Positions 1 to 8,478 of a DNA stretch of 29,028 nucleotides are shown one piece after another (the first letter of the stretch is position 1; each line of letters opens with the position of its first letter). Both the position numbers and the translations under genes were made by a program. The notes under the pieces are model-generated. The model was not told where the DNA came from, searched no databases, and saw nothing but the letters and a program-made list of their open reading frames with translations. Source of the DNA: Chara braunii (lineage: Eukaryota > Streptophyta > Charophyceae > Charales > Characeae); NCBI GenBank assembly GCA_003427395.1, contig BFEA01000007.1, positions 1,163,276 to 1,192,303 on the forward strand, in the 5' to 3' direction.

Positions 1-119
1 CGCAAGGGAAGGATTGACCACCTGCAAACTAATCCCCAACCAGCCCACCTCCCTCCCACGGGGCGATCAGCACCCCATTTGATTGATATTGTGGGCCGGG
101 CAACACCAATCAACATCGA

Positions 120-716
120 CTATCCTACTCCTATCCTCAGCCAGACAACGAGGTTGAAGGGGGGGAAGGGGGGAAAGATGGTAAGCCTCTTATCCGTGTC
201 AACCCCAATCCCCACCACGTCAGCATGCGGCATCTCTCCCATCATGTTGATGCTCTCTGCCCAGCTGCTGCCGTGGTCGTCACTGCCACCGTCGTCGTCG
301 CTGCTACCATCATCATTGTTGTTGTTGTTGTTGTTGTTTTTGTTGTTGTTGTTGTTGTTGTTGCTGTCATCCCCAATCCCCACCACGTCTACTTGTGACA
401 TCTCTCCCATCATGCTGATGATGATATTCTGAGGTGCCCGGACACCGCTCTCAACCCTGCTGCTGCCGTGGACGTCGCTGCCACTGTCGTTGTTGTTATT
501 GTTGTTGTTGTTGTTGCTGTTGCCATGGTCGCCGCTGCCGCCATCGTCATTGTTGTTGTCGTTGTTGTTGTTGTCCGCCCCAATTCCCACCACATCTGCT
601 TGCGTCATCTCTCCCATCATGTTGATGATGATTTGAGATGCATGGACACCGTTCTCCACCCTGCTGCTGCCGTGGTCGTCGCTGCCGCAGTCATCGTCGT
701 TGTTGTTGTTGTTGTT

Positions 717-747
<31 letters not shown>

Positions 748-854
748 CTTTTGGTTTTGTTTGTTGTTGTTGTTGTCGCGGTCGTCACCATTGTTATTGT
801 TGTTGTTGTCGCCATCATTTTTGTCAATATCCTTGATGATGACGGTGTTATCAA

Positions 855-892
<38 letters not shown>

Positions 893-920
893 TTTTTGTT
901 GTTGTTGTTACCCTTGCCAT
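120..920 (-). CDS. Asn/Asp-rich ORF with three tandem peptide repeats
   Basis: An open frame of 266 codons. The first part is Thr-rich (AAC/ACA repeats read as ACA), followed by long Asn runs (AAC read in frame). Three copies of a conserved peptide lie between Asn runs. Their shared core is roughly HGSS-x-ES/N-(GVxAxQ)-I-N/S-MMGEM-x-x-A/V-DVVGIG, with the third copy (nearest the C-terminus) shorter. The C-terminal tail, after VDTDKR, is hydrophobic and Pro-rich. The peptide repeats differ by substitutions but keep frame, which suggests the array was or is coding; the Asn runs look like microsatellite expansion. The ATG at 920 lies inside a repeat and may not be the true start. The neighbouring ORF at 955-1375 is on the same strand in another frame, so both could be parts of one decayed or spliced gene. 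I recognise no family. It could equally be non-coding satellite DNA that happens to be open. Confidence 0.35.
300..915. repeat. (GTT/AAC)n microsatellites within a ~200-bp tandem array
   Basis: Runs of GTT/TTG on the plus strand occur near 317-362, 490-525, 550-575, 697-748 and 857-910. They separate copies of a roughly 200-bp unit that contains CATCTCTCCCATCATG-like sequence, seen near 231, 401 and 608. The array combines a trinucleotide microsatellite with a longer tandem repeat. Confidence 0.85.
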
Positions 921-954
921 TGTTAGTGTTGTTGCCGCAATTGTCTTCGCCGGC

Positions 955-1375
955 CTAGAATCCGCCCTCCAACCAGTCGTCCTTGTCGTCCTTGTCGTCC
1001 TTGTCGCCCATCTCGCCCGTTCCCTTGCGATTCTCCAGCTGATTGCGCAGATTGCAACCCATTATAAAGAGGGTTTTGCAGACGCCCATCCTATCATCCT
1101 CCCGCCTCCAGTCGATGTTGGCCTCAAGATGGGGATCCCCCCCATCCTCCGGCTCCCACATGATGTCTAGCATCTCTTGGGTCCGGTCTTCCAACCACTG
1201 CTCCATAGAGATCGCCCCCCCATCGATCTCCCCCCCCTCTTTGCGACCGCAGCATGAACACCCCAACTTTTGTCCGCAGTTGCTTGCATCCCTCCTCCAG
1301 TATGATAAACCATTCCTCCGCTCGATGTTGTAGCTCCCGTACCGAATCCATCTCTCGCCCAATTAGTTGCGCCAC
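955..1375 (-). pseudogene. Hypothetical protein ORF with a frameshift at a G tract
   Basis: One minus-strand frame gives a plausible charged helical start (MDSVRELQHRAEEWFIILEE, ATG at 1,351) running to about 1,235. A second frame continues with a protein-like stretch (MEQWLEDRTQEMLDIMWEPE and onward) and ends DKDDKDDKDDWLEGGF, stop TAG at 955-957. The switch falls at a run of eight G residues near 1,225-1,232, so one inserted or lost base, or a sequencing error there, would explain it. Joined, the product would be about 130 residues, rich in Glu, Asp and Arg, with a repeated KDD motif near the C-terminus and no membrane segment. An in-frame TGA lies just upstream of 1,375, so the N-terminus may be an exon edge. 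I do not recognise the family. Confidence 0.35.
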
Positions 1376-1776
1376 TCACACAGTTCTTCTGAGCCAGTTG
1401 TCAATCCCACAGCTGGCGCTACCCCTGTTCACGTGTCACGGGACATCCATGTCTCCAAACAACAGGTGCCACGTGGCAACAAACCACTCGCACCTATCGG
1501 GCACGTGCGCAGGTCCAGCAGTCGGGGAGCTGTTCTCCCCAGGTGCTGGTTGAGCCCGAGCAGCCGGGCCCTACAGGTCCACCGGCATCGGGGCGTGGCT
1601 TAGTTTCTCTGAAGACAAACATTCCGATGCTCAAAGAGAGGGACGTTGGGCCTATTTTCGAGGAGAAGCAGCTCCCGACCAACAGACTGGAGCCATCACA
1701 GAGGAGAGATCCCATTCTTGCAGGCTACTTTTATCTCCTCCAAGAGTCGATCACCCCACCGATGTTTTCTTGTTGA
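1366..1776 (+). other. Possible short coding fragment, Pro/Gln-rich, unclear
   Basis: Two overlapping plus-strand frames look mildly protein-like. One covers 1,367-1,540 (PVVNPTAGATPVHVSRDI...). The other covers about 1,540-1,776 (VLVEPEQPGPTGPPASGRGL...). A single frame change near 1,535-1,545 would link them. No start, domain or partner is clear. It may be an exon remnant, a piece of an old retroelement Gag, or chance. No other gene is visible here. Confidence 0.15.
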
Positions 1777-2589
1777 ACCACCAGTACTTCTTAAGGTCGC
1801 GTGTGTAAACAAGCTGCGACTTTAGGAAATGTACGGGCCACTGCACGAACAGCCAAATTCATCCAATTAGAAACGCTTCTACTCTATTTCTTTCCGTGGC
1901 CGATAGCTGGGCGAAGTACTGGTGGTTTAAACCATCAGTAGATTCAGTACGTTTTCCAACCATTTTGCAGAAACGCGCCGTGCATGCTGGCATGTCGAGC
2001 AGGATGCCATGGGATGCCATATCACCCGAAGCCCATCCAGGCAGAACGGGTTGCATGCACGGCCCGATTTGCACAGATGGTTTTCGGGCCAAACTCCAGC
2101 CGGTGCATCGCGCCCGAGGTGCCAGCATACTTTCTGCAACACGGTTGATAAAAGTACTCGTGGTCAACGAAAGAAAAGAAAAAAAAAGAGGCACTACAGC
2201 AAAGAGTGGGGAGGCACTGTAGCAGGAAAGAGGCATGGTAAATCAAAGTGCAAGGGTGCAATTTTAGAAAGGAGTGAAACATGCAGAACCACAGAAATAG
2301 CCCATTCAGGTTTTGAAGAGCCACAACTTGTGGGTTCAGGATGCATGTTCCGGTGTAGACCATATACCGAGCACCCGCACATCAAGGTGCATTTTCAATT
2401 ATAACCTGCCTACGGTCTTCCCAAGTAACAAGTCAAGAACAAGTTGGCAGCTTTTTGCGTTCTCTAATTGAAAAAAGAAATAATAAGAAAAAAAAGAAAA
2501 AAAAAAGGAAGCTTTACAGCATGCGCATTGAGGATTTCAGTTCCGGAACAGCAATGAGTCAATGACGTCTAGGATACTCTCAAATAACG
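1777..2589. other. No gene recognised
   Basis: Frames are short on both strands and none shows a motif. There is an A-rich stretch at 2,468-2,508. I see no RNA gene, LTR end or clear repeat. Confidence 0.5.
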
Positions 2590-2795
2590 CCCACAAACCC
2601 CCCAAATTTGGGGGTCTGAAGGCTTGGGGGCTCGAGGGGCTCGACGGGTTGGAGGAGTTTGAGGGTTTAAGGGTTTGAGGAGTTCGAGAGGTTTGAGGGG
2701 CTTGAGGAGTTCGAGGGGTTCGAGGGGTTCGAGGGGTTCGAGCGGATTTGAAGGCTTGGTGGTCTTCGGGGATTTGAAGGGTTTGAGAGCAGCTT
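2590..2795. repeat. GGGTTCGAG-type minisatellite
   Basis: A degenerate array of about 10-bp units close to GGGTTCGAGG (variants GGGTTTGAGG, GGGCTTGAGG, GGAGTTCGAG). Three to four nearly identical consecutive units lie at about 2,706-2,745. On the minus strand this reads as PRTPRTPRTP-type low-complexity peptide, which I do not consider coding. It ends about 20 bp before an LTR fragment. Confidence 0.85.
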
Positions 2796-3257
2796 TGGTA
2801 GGTTGGTTGCATTGTCACGAACTGTTTTCTGCAACCGCGCAACTTTCTGCGCAAGGCTACTTCGGGTGATGATCGAGAGGGGCTCGTTGAATTGCATGGA
2901 TGCCCTCGCCTTTCGGAATTGAGCCTGGTATGTTCCCACGACGGTTGGTAGTTGATCGCGCCTTAGCGAGTGCGGAGGATAACTATTTCCATAGCTTCTT
3001 TCTTGTTCTGCTGTGGGAAATGGGAATTTTGGTGCGATCGTCGCGCGGGAAGATCTTTTTGAATTTTCAACTGATGTCGAGCCCCCGCGGGCACTTGGAG
3101 TTTCTTTTTTCAGAATTTCTTTTTGTAATTAGGATTTAGGATAGGAATTTGGGTGCATCACAATTTTGCGAGCAACTGCACGGCGCTTCTTGCTTGTGCA
3201 CGCTTTGTCGTGCCAGGATCCGTGCTCTGACCTTTCCGCGCCTTAAAAATCTTTCGT

Positions 3258-3300
3258 GTCACTGTAATTCTCTTCTTGGCGGGCGCGAATGTAACTGTAG
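3258..3300 (+). promoter_or_regulatory. LTR upstream module: TAACTG site plus E2F-like GGCGGGCGCG
   Basis: Contains TTCTTGGCGGGCGCGAATG followed by TAACTG, with an imperfect second copy of the TAACTG-type motif (CACTGTAA) at 3,260-3,267. The same arrangement recurs in three other LTR copies (near 14,475, 20,704 and 22,730). TAACTG is the core of plant MYB-binding sites and TTTGGCGGG-type sequence is E2F-like. Function is inferred from conservation only. Confidence 0.45.
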
Positions 3301-3511
3301 TCCTCCCTTTCTTGATATCTTTGTTGCACCCCTGCACGCGCATATTTTCCCCCCTGTCCTATTGGCCCAAATGATTGCATGACAGGATCGATGTGTGGAG
3401 TGTGGCTACGTCCCCCACGCCATGGCCTGACCATGCAGTCGTAGGCACTTCCTTCCTCCTTCTTCCCTCCCACTCAGGCACAATCCCGGGTATCTCTCGC
3501 AAACACTCATG

Positions 3512-3520
3512 CTATAAATT
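3512..3520 (+). promoter_or_regulatory. LTR TATA box CTATAAATT
   Basis: CTATAAATT sits about 210 bp downstream (in LTR sense) of the MYB/E2F-like module. An equivalent A/T-rich box lies at the matching place in the other three long copies (minus strand near 14,241, 20,466 and 22,480). Confidence 0.5.
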
Positions 3521-3630
3521 TTGCGAGCGTGATTAACCCGCTCGCTATGAATTTTTGGGGTTAGCGCTGTCGAGAGGATCAGCTAACGAGCACAAGTCGG
3601 AAGGTGAGTAGAGAGTTGGGCGTGGTGCGT

Positions 3631-4147
3631 CGATTAATCAGAGTTACGTTGCAGCGGCGCGAAGAAACGCGTGAACAAAAAGCGCCGCGCGACTGGAAAA
3701 ATCCTAATTACTAAATTCCTAAATTCCTATCTAATGCGAAAAAGCAAAAGGCACAAATTCCAGAAGGAAAGTCCGAAATTCCGAGAGCCATCGGGGCTCG
3801 ACAAAAATTCAAAAAGGTTTCAAAAGAAAATTAAAAAGAGCGCAGCAATTTTCCGAACGATGTTCGCCCCCAAAAGATCGAAACCGAACCGAAAGAAACG
3901 ACGTCAACATTTATTAATTCGCGCGCGCGAATGGCGACGCGCCAGACATTCATCCAACCAATCACTCAACCGGTCGTCCCAAGACACACCCAGCCCCGAA
4001 GAAGCGACGAAAAAGACGAAGAAGCAAGGGTATTGATGCAATTTTCCACCGATCCCGATTTCCCGTAATTGGCCCAATCTTCCCAGCTTAGGACCCCTCG
4101 TTGCAACCGCGCGGAAACTCGCGCGTTACAGAAAGTGGTTCGTCACA
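3631..4147 (-). repeat. 517-bp LTR piece, candidate 3' LTR of the retrotransposon
   Basis: It matches 14,511-15,025 in the same orientation, with about 27 differences over about 515 bp in my hand alignment (near 95 percent). In minus sense it starts TGTGACGAACCAC, the LTR start of this family. It is the closest pair of LTR copies in the window and flanks the retrotransposon body, so it is the natural candidate for the 3' LTR. It is cut off after 517 bp where it meets the inverted fragment at 3,630. No polypurine tract is visible next to it. Confidence 0.7.
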
Positions 4148-4149
4148 TA

Positions 4150-4401
4150 TGTGACGCCCAGAGGGTTCCAATATTAGCAAGCTCCTGCTTGCTTGTTGAC
4201 ACGTGTCGATTTCTCTAATCGATCGACACGTGGAGCACTTCACTTTATGCCACTTACCGTTCAATTGCGTGCGGACGTCATCCAACGTGGCATCTCTGCT
4301 CTTCTACTAGTTCCTCAAATTGGGCTCTCGACGATCCAAGGACGGGATTTTTCTCGTGCCGTCGCCGCGACACGTGCCATCAACCATGCATCAGTGTAAC
4401 A
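4150..4401. repeat. Short TG..CA segment abutting the LTR, possible small LTR
   Basis: In minus sense this 252-bp segment starts TGTTACACTG and ends CTGGGCGTCACA. That last 12-mer differs by one base from the end of the LTR copy at 18,122 and is close to the end of the copy at 18,678. It contains paired CACGTGTCGAT-type motifs in inverted orientation. It is separated from the LTR start at 4,147 by only TA, giving the perfect palindrome CGTCACATATGTGACG at 4,141-4,156. Its internal sequence does not match the large LTR family, so it may be an LTR of a related element. Confidence 0.35.
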
Positions 4402-4420
4402 GGAGGCTAGATCCTAGACC

Positions 4421-5059
4421 TTAGACGTTCCTGGGGAATGGCAGCTGGATCATCGAGGGTGGAGGTGGCAAATGGTTCAGGGGGAGAGGGGGCATGAAGC
4501 GGTTGATGGCGGGAGAGGCGAAATTAGGAAGGGTAGCGTAGTGGAAGGAGCGATGGATGTGGGGGAAACGAGGGACCTCATGAAGATAATGAAAAACGAC
4601 AATATAATCCGGGTAGATGGTGGAGAGGGTCCGTCGCAGGGCGGCGCGAAAATCTTCATAATTTTCGCAGGCGGGAATAGTCCCTGACACAATACAGTAT
4701 ACTTCTACGTGGTTATATTCCCGCTAGTCTGCGCTAAACAGGAGCACATGAAGGAGAAAGGAATCAACCACAGAGCGAGTAGTGACGTGTGGAAAGACGA
4801 AGACTAGAAGGCGGGTAGCGTAGAGATGGTAGAAAAGGTGATGGGGGAATGGACACCATCCATCAGGGAACGGGGGTCTATGGGGGAGGCGGGTGAGCAT
4901 GAGGTAGTCACGGGGTCGGCGAGAGAACGACCGGGGACGAAGCCCGAACGCCGAGATCTTGATGTAGACGAAAGGAGGATCGGGACTGGGAGCCGGAGGG
5001 AGCTGACGATTCACTTCTTCTTCTTCTTCGGTTCCGTGATCCCTCTGTTGTGGTTCCAT
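4421..5059 (-). pseudogene. Second accessory ORF of the retrotransposon, unknown function
   Basis: From ATG at 5,059 a frame of 213 codons runs to TAA at 4,421-4,423, interrupted once by TAG at 4,724-4,726. The N-terminus is acidic (TEEEEEVNRQ) and Pro-rich. The middle is hydrophobic and aromatic (HHLFYHLYATRLLVFVFPHV). After the TAG it continues as CIVSGTIPACENYEDFRAAL..., then a Pro-rich tail. Its start overlaps, in another frame, the last ~150 nt of the preceding accessory ORF; because of the assembly duplication, that overlap is seen in the copy at 5,111-5,286, where the equivalent ATG lies at 5,273. I recognise no family. It could be a late product of the element (3' position, same strand) or a chance frame in GC-rich sequence. 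Confidence 0.35.
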
Positions 5060-5072
5060 CGTCTTCCTCTTC
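4897..5072. repeat. First copy of an exact 176-bp duplication (assembly artefact)
   Basis: Identical base for base to 5,111-5,286. The two copies are separated only by a 38-bp sequencing adapter, so this is one genomic locus entered twice in the assembly. The true locus should contain the 176 bp once. Confidence 0.95.
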
Positions 5073-5110
5073 CTGTCTCTTATACACATCTAGATGTGTA
5101 TAAGAGACAG
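5073..5110. other. Nextera mate-pair junction adapter left in the assembly
   Basis: CTGTCTCTTATACACATCT followed directly by its reverse complement AGATGTGTATAAGAGACAG. This is the Tn5 mosaic-end junction adapter used in Nextera mate-pair libraries. Translated, it yields the known contaminant peptides MCIRDR and VSYTHLDVYKRQ. It is synthetic, not biological, and any protein predicted across it is chimeric. Confidence 0.98.
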
Positions 5111-5286
5111 GCATGAGGTAGTCACGGGGTCGGCGAGAGAACGACCGGGGACGAAGCCCGAACGCCGAGATCTTGATGTAGACGAAAGGAGGATCGGGAC
5201 TGGGAGCCGGAGGGAGCTGACGATTCACTTCTTCTTCTTCTTCGGTTCCGTGATCCCTCTGTTGTGGTTCCATCGTCTTCCTCTTC
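5111..5286. repeat. Second copy of the exact 176-bp duplication (assembly artefact)
   Basis: Perfect repeat of 4,897-5,072. Removing 5,073-5,286 (214 bp) would restore the likely genomic sequence. The stop of the first accessory ORF (5,122-5,124) lies in this copy, so that ORF's predicted end is not altered by the artefact. Confidence 0.95.
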
Positions 5287-6697
5287 TGGTGGCCCTGGAT
5301 CACGCCACGGGTCTTCGATCGACGGATCGACAGAGGACACGTCTGTTGCGGGTCGCTTTCCCTCCGCGGTTTCCTGGCGCTTCCGTTTCCTCCGCTCTCG
5401 CACTCGTTTTCGCGCCACGTCGCGCACTTCAGCCTCGAATCCTTCGCACTCCGATCCTGATAGCCCGCTTTCTTCTTCTTCTTCTGGTTCCACCCCCTCT
5501 TCCTGCGCCTGCGGCTGGTTTGATTCGTCGGCTATCCCTGCCTCTCTTTCCGGTACGTAGTCCGGATCGTCCCTTTCCTCACTCGATGGCTCTTCTTCTT
5601 CCTCTTCTTCGTCTGCTCCTCTTACCTCCTCGTCCTGCGCCACGTTTTGTCTTGCAATCGGGTCCCAAAACGTGAGATCGGTAACGTCGATCTCCAAGTA
5701 GAGCGCCTAGGAGGGATAGAGACAATTGTTCTCGTCGATTTTCGTGAACGTGGACCACACAAGGTGCGGCTCGAGCGTTCGAGACAGCACGTGGGTGCCA
5801 GGCTGCTTGTCATTGTGCGACAAGATGTCCAGGGGCAGATCGTCCGCCAGCTGAGTTAAAAACACCAGCAACTCGTCCGTGATCAAGGTGAGATTGCCCT
5901 CCTCCACCTTCCCGAACAAGAATCCCAGCAGGTCGCCCTGTTCCGCTGTCCTTCAGGCTTGGATGATCAGAAACTCCACGCTGTCTTCTGGGTGCTCCGG
6001 CCCTTCTCCGAATGGGGCCGCCTCTGACCAGCGGAACTCTATCTCCAGTAGGCAGAAAGCGATCTCGACATAGTTCTCCCACCACGCGTCCCACTTCTCC
6101 TCACTCAATAGCGGCGCACTGTTCTCCTTAACACGGTAAGAGAAGGTGGGAGCCCGCGCCGACTGCCAAAGGGTGGGGATGCTGGAGGGGAGGCCGAAAT
6201 AGGAGACGCGACGAAGACTCATTGGGGCGGCTCGAAGGGACGAAGCTCCGGAAGCACGATCGCGGGCGAACTTCGAGACGAGCGGAGCTCGAGGTCCATG
6301 TCATGCGCCGGTACGATGGTATCTCCTCGTCGAGCCAGGAGATCCGTCCACGCCGTCCTCACTTCCCAGCCCAAGTGCGCAACGTTCGAGAGATGTCGGA
6401 GTAATTTGCCGACGGAATCGCGGTGATATCCCCCGTAAAGATGACAACGACGGCGATATGGCTAATCCCAGGAGGAGATAGTCGTTGAAAGGCCGAGATC
6501 TCGGCCAGAACGCGCGTAGTTGCTTCTTCTGTGAATCGGAACTCTGCCGCCACGTAGATCGCCGTCGTACTGAAGAAAGCCGCAAACCGGAGGAGATCCG
6601 AGCAAAGATGGGGCCGCTGCACTTGCCGTATGACAATGATTCGCCCCCGCGGAGTAAGAAGCCGCGCGCCGATCACTTGCTCAGTCGCAAAGCTCAT
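5122..6697 (-). pseudogene. First accessory ORF downstream of integrase, acidic and basic C-terminus
   Basis: The ATG at 6,697 overlaps the integrase stop as ATGA (6,694-6,697). The first frame gives about 112 residues (MSFATEQVIGARLLTPRGRI...) to TGA at 6,359-6,361. A frame change between about 6,360 and 6,220 leads into a frame reading MSLRRVSYFGLPSSIPTLWQ..., with TGA at 5,953-5,955 and TAG at 5,707-5,709. It then continues IDVTDLTFWDPIARQ, a Glu-rich block (DEEEEEEE, EPEEEEES), a basic block (RKRVRERRKRKRQE, nuclear-localisation-like) and a second basic patch (RNRRRRR), ending at 5,122. Reconstructed length would be about 525 codons. I see no transmembrane segments like those of an envelope protein and no known domain. 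The position 3' of integrase fits an extra retrotransposon gene, role unknown. Confidence 0.5.
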
Positions 6698-8478
6698 GGC
6701 GATAGTGTCGGGGTAAGAGAGAGAGAACAGGAAGGAGATGGAGAGATAGGAGAGAGATAGTCGTCGCCTTTCCTATCGGAGGAAGAGGAATCGGATGGAG
6801 GCGAAGATGAAGAAGGAGGAAGGGGACGGAGGTAGGATACGTGGCGGATGATTAGTCGAGCCGATCCGTTGCCGGAGACCTCAGGGGCGAGGCGCACGGT
6901 GTCCACACCGTTGGGGCCGAGCTCAATCACGCGATATCGCTCGAAGAATTGTGGCGCTAGCTTACCCTGGCGAGCATATTTCCTCACCTGCACCACGTCC
7001 CCCAATTTGTACTGGGGCCGTGGACCCGCATTCCCATTCCGGGCCTCGTAGCTCCGGACCTGTCGGCCTTGGGCTAGTTCGGTCATTTTCTGTCGTTTTC
7101 GGGCTAGCCTGGGCAGTGACCGTTCCATTAGCTCTAGGTGTCGTTTGGCCTTGTCCCTAGTCGTGGCCCTGGTGGGCCGTCGGTTCAATGTAGACTCGTG
7201 CGGGAGGCTTAGTATTGAAACGCAAGCGACGCTATTGGTCCTTAATTGGAAGGGGCTCAGCCCCGTTGATTCGTGGGGCGTTCCGCGATGGACCCCCAGG
7301 ATGTGATCGACGATATCGGGCCAGGGTCTCGGATCTCGTGCCGCAATGTTTCGTCGCAACGCTGTCTTTATAACCCGGTTAGCGTTTTCGACCAGTCCAT
7401 TGGATTGTGACATATGGGGTGCAGTGTTACGTATGGCGACGCCATGTAGGATCAGATTCCTTAGTACTTCTCCCCTGAATTCAGCCCCGTTGTCGGTCAG
7501 GATTTCTTCCGTATCCTGATGCATCCCGAGGAAACGGTTGACATACCGCGCGATTTCCGTGGCTTGCCGCGTGCGACAAGGATACGCTTCGATCAATTTC
7601 GAGAAATGGTCGACAAATACCAATAGGATTGAATATTCGCAGCTATTAGGGTCAGGGGGCACCACTATGTCGGTAGTGTCCATGCTCACTCTTTGAAATG
7701 GCCGTTCAACAATCGTGGGCACTATCGATCTTGGCGGCTGAATCGGCGCCTTGTCGGCGGCACAGACCTAGCAGTTGGCGACAATGTATTTCACATCGTC
7801 GCGGATATTGGACCAATACCACTCATTTTTGTCGATAGTGGACTCTGTGATTCGTACGGCAAAATGGGCCACAGTCTCCTCGTGGGTTGTCTTAACCCAG
7901 TCGTACCGCATGAACGGATGCGGCACTACCATCCAAACCCCACTGCCGTCCATTTTCCGTTTGTCTAATCTACCCTCTATCCATCGATAATCCCGAGCCC
8001 TTTCGTTGGCCCTCCTCCGATCTTCGTTAGTGAAATCCTGGAGGGGGTTACCTACTAGGGTGGCAATCAAGGCAATATCCGTCCATACTTCGGCCCTTCT
8101 AAACTTCCGGGTCTTTTCCAATCCTTCTGACGTGGCATCCAAAAAGCGAGCCTCGGTCGGGATCTTGTTGATCCGGCACAAGGGGCACAACCACGGTTTA
8201 CTATTGTTTCTATATTGGATGCACGAGCCATGGGCTCGTGCGACGCACTGTCGACAATCTATCCAATCGACATACCCTTCCCCGTTAGGACACGTGGAGA
8301 CTGAGTATACGCAGGAGATGGCTTCGCAAAAATAGCAAAATTTGTCAGGCAGGGAGAGGAGAGACGAAGAGGAAGGGGGGGAGAGAGGGGTAGTGGGGTT
8401 ACCTTCATCACCCATCGCCACCGTTTTGCTTCTTGCCACGTGGGAGAACGGCCACTTGTCAGTATTTCGGCTTGTTGG
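6694..8478 (-). pseudogene. Pol C-terminal part: PHD-type finger, HHCC finger, integrase
   Basis: One frame is open from 8,478 to the stop at 6,694 except for TAG at 7,768-7,770. Numbering from the GTG at 8,439, residues 35-88 form a PHD-like C4HC3 pattern: C35-x2-C38, C62-x2-C65-x4-H70-x2-C73, W83-x-C85-x2-C88. Next is an integrase HHCC finger, H186-x5-H192-x30-C223, then the TAG, then V-C. The integrase core follows with VSMDTTD, LTDNGAEF and NGLVENANR, giving the D,D,E triad with 34 residues between the second D and E. A C-terminal SH3-like module (KLGDVVQVRKYARQGKLAPQ) and a Ser-rich tail end it. The core inserts element cDNA into the genome; a PHD finger in such proteins could bind histone tails and steer insertion, which is inference. 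The TAG sits between the two zinc cysteines where CAG or TGG is likely ancestral. Confidence 0.85.

Larger units (their letters stand above)
2813..3630 (+). repeat. Inverted LTR fragment of the resident LTR family
   Basis: The plus strand reads in the same sense as the minus strand of the other LTR copies. It starts TGTCACGAAC (family TGTGACGAACC) and continues through the GCGCAACTTTCTGCGC-like segment, the GTGGGAAATGGGAATTTT-like segment, the GAGCCCCCGCGGGC segment, the MYB/E2F-like module (3,258-3,300), GGCTACGTCCCCCACGCC (about 3,403-3,420) and the TATA box CTATAAATT. It is diverged from the other copies. At about 3,630 it is joined directly to an opposite-oriented piece of the same family, so two LTR starts face outward from a central join. 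Confidence 0.75.

Noticed and set aside
468-1170. Long plus-strand ORFs of poly-Val, poly-Leu and poly-Cys
   Set aside because: Translations of the GTT/TTG microsatellite; the other strand is equally open.
5073-5110. Natural Tn5-type transposon ends
   Set aside because: The sequence is exactly the synthetic back-to-back mosaic-end junction with an exact flanking duplication; no transposon genes are present.
5094-5675. 193-codon plus-strand ORF starting MCIRDR
   Set aside because: It starts inside the sequencing adapter and runs antisense to the accessory ORF.
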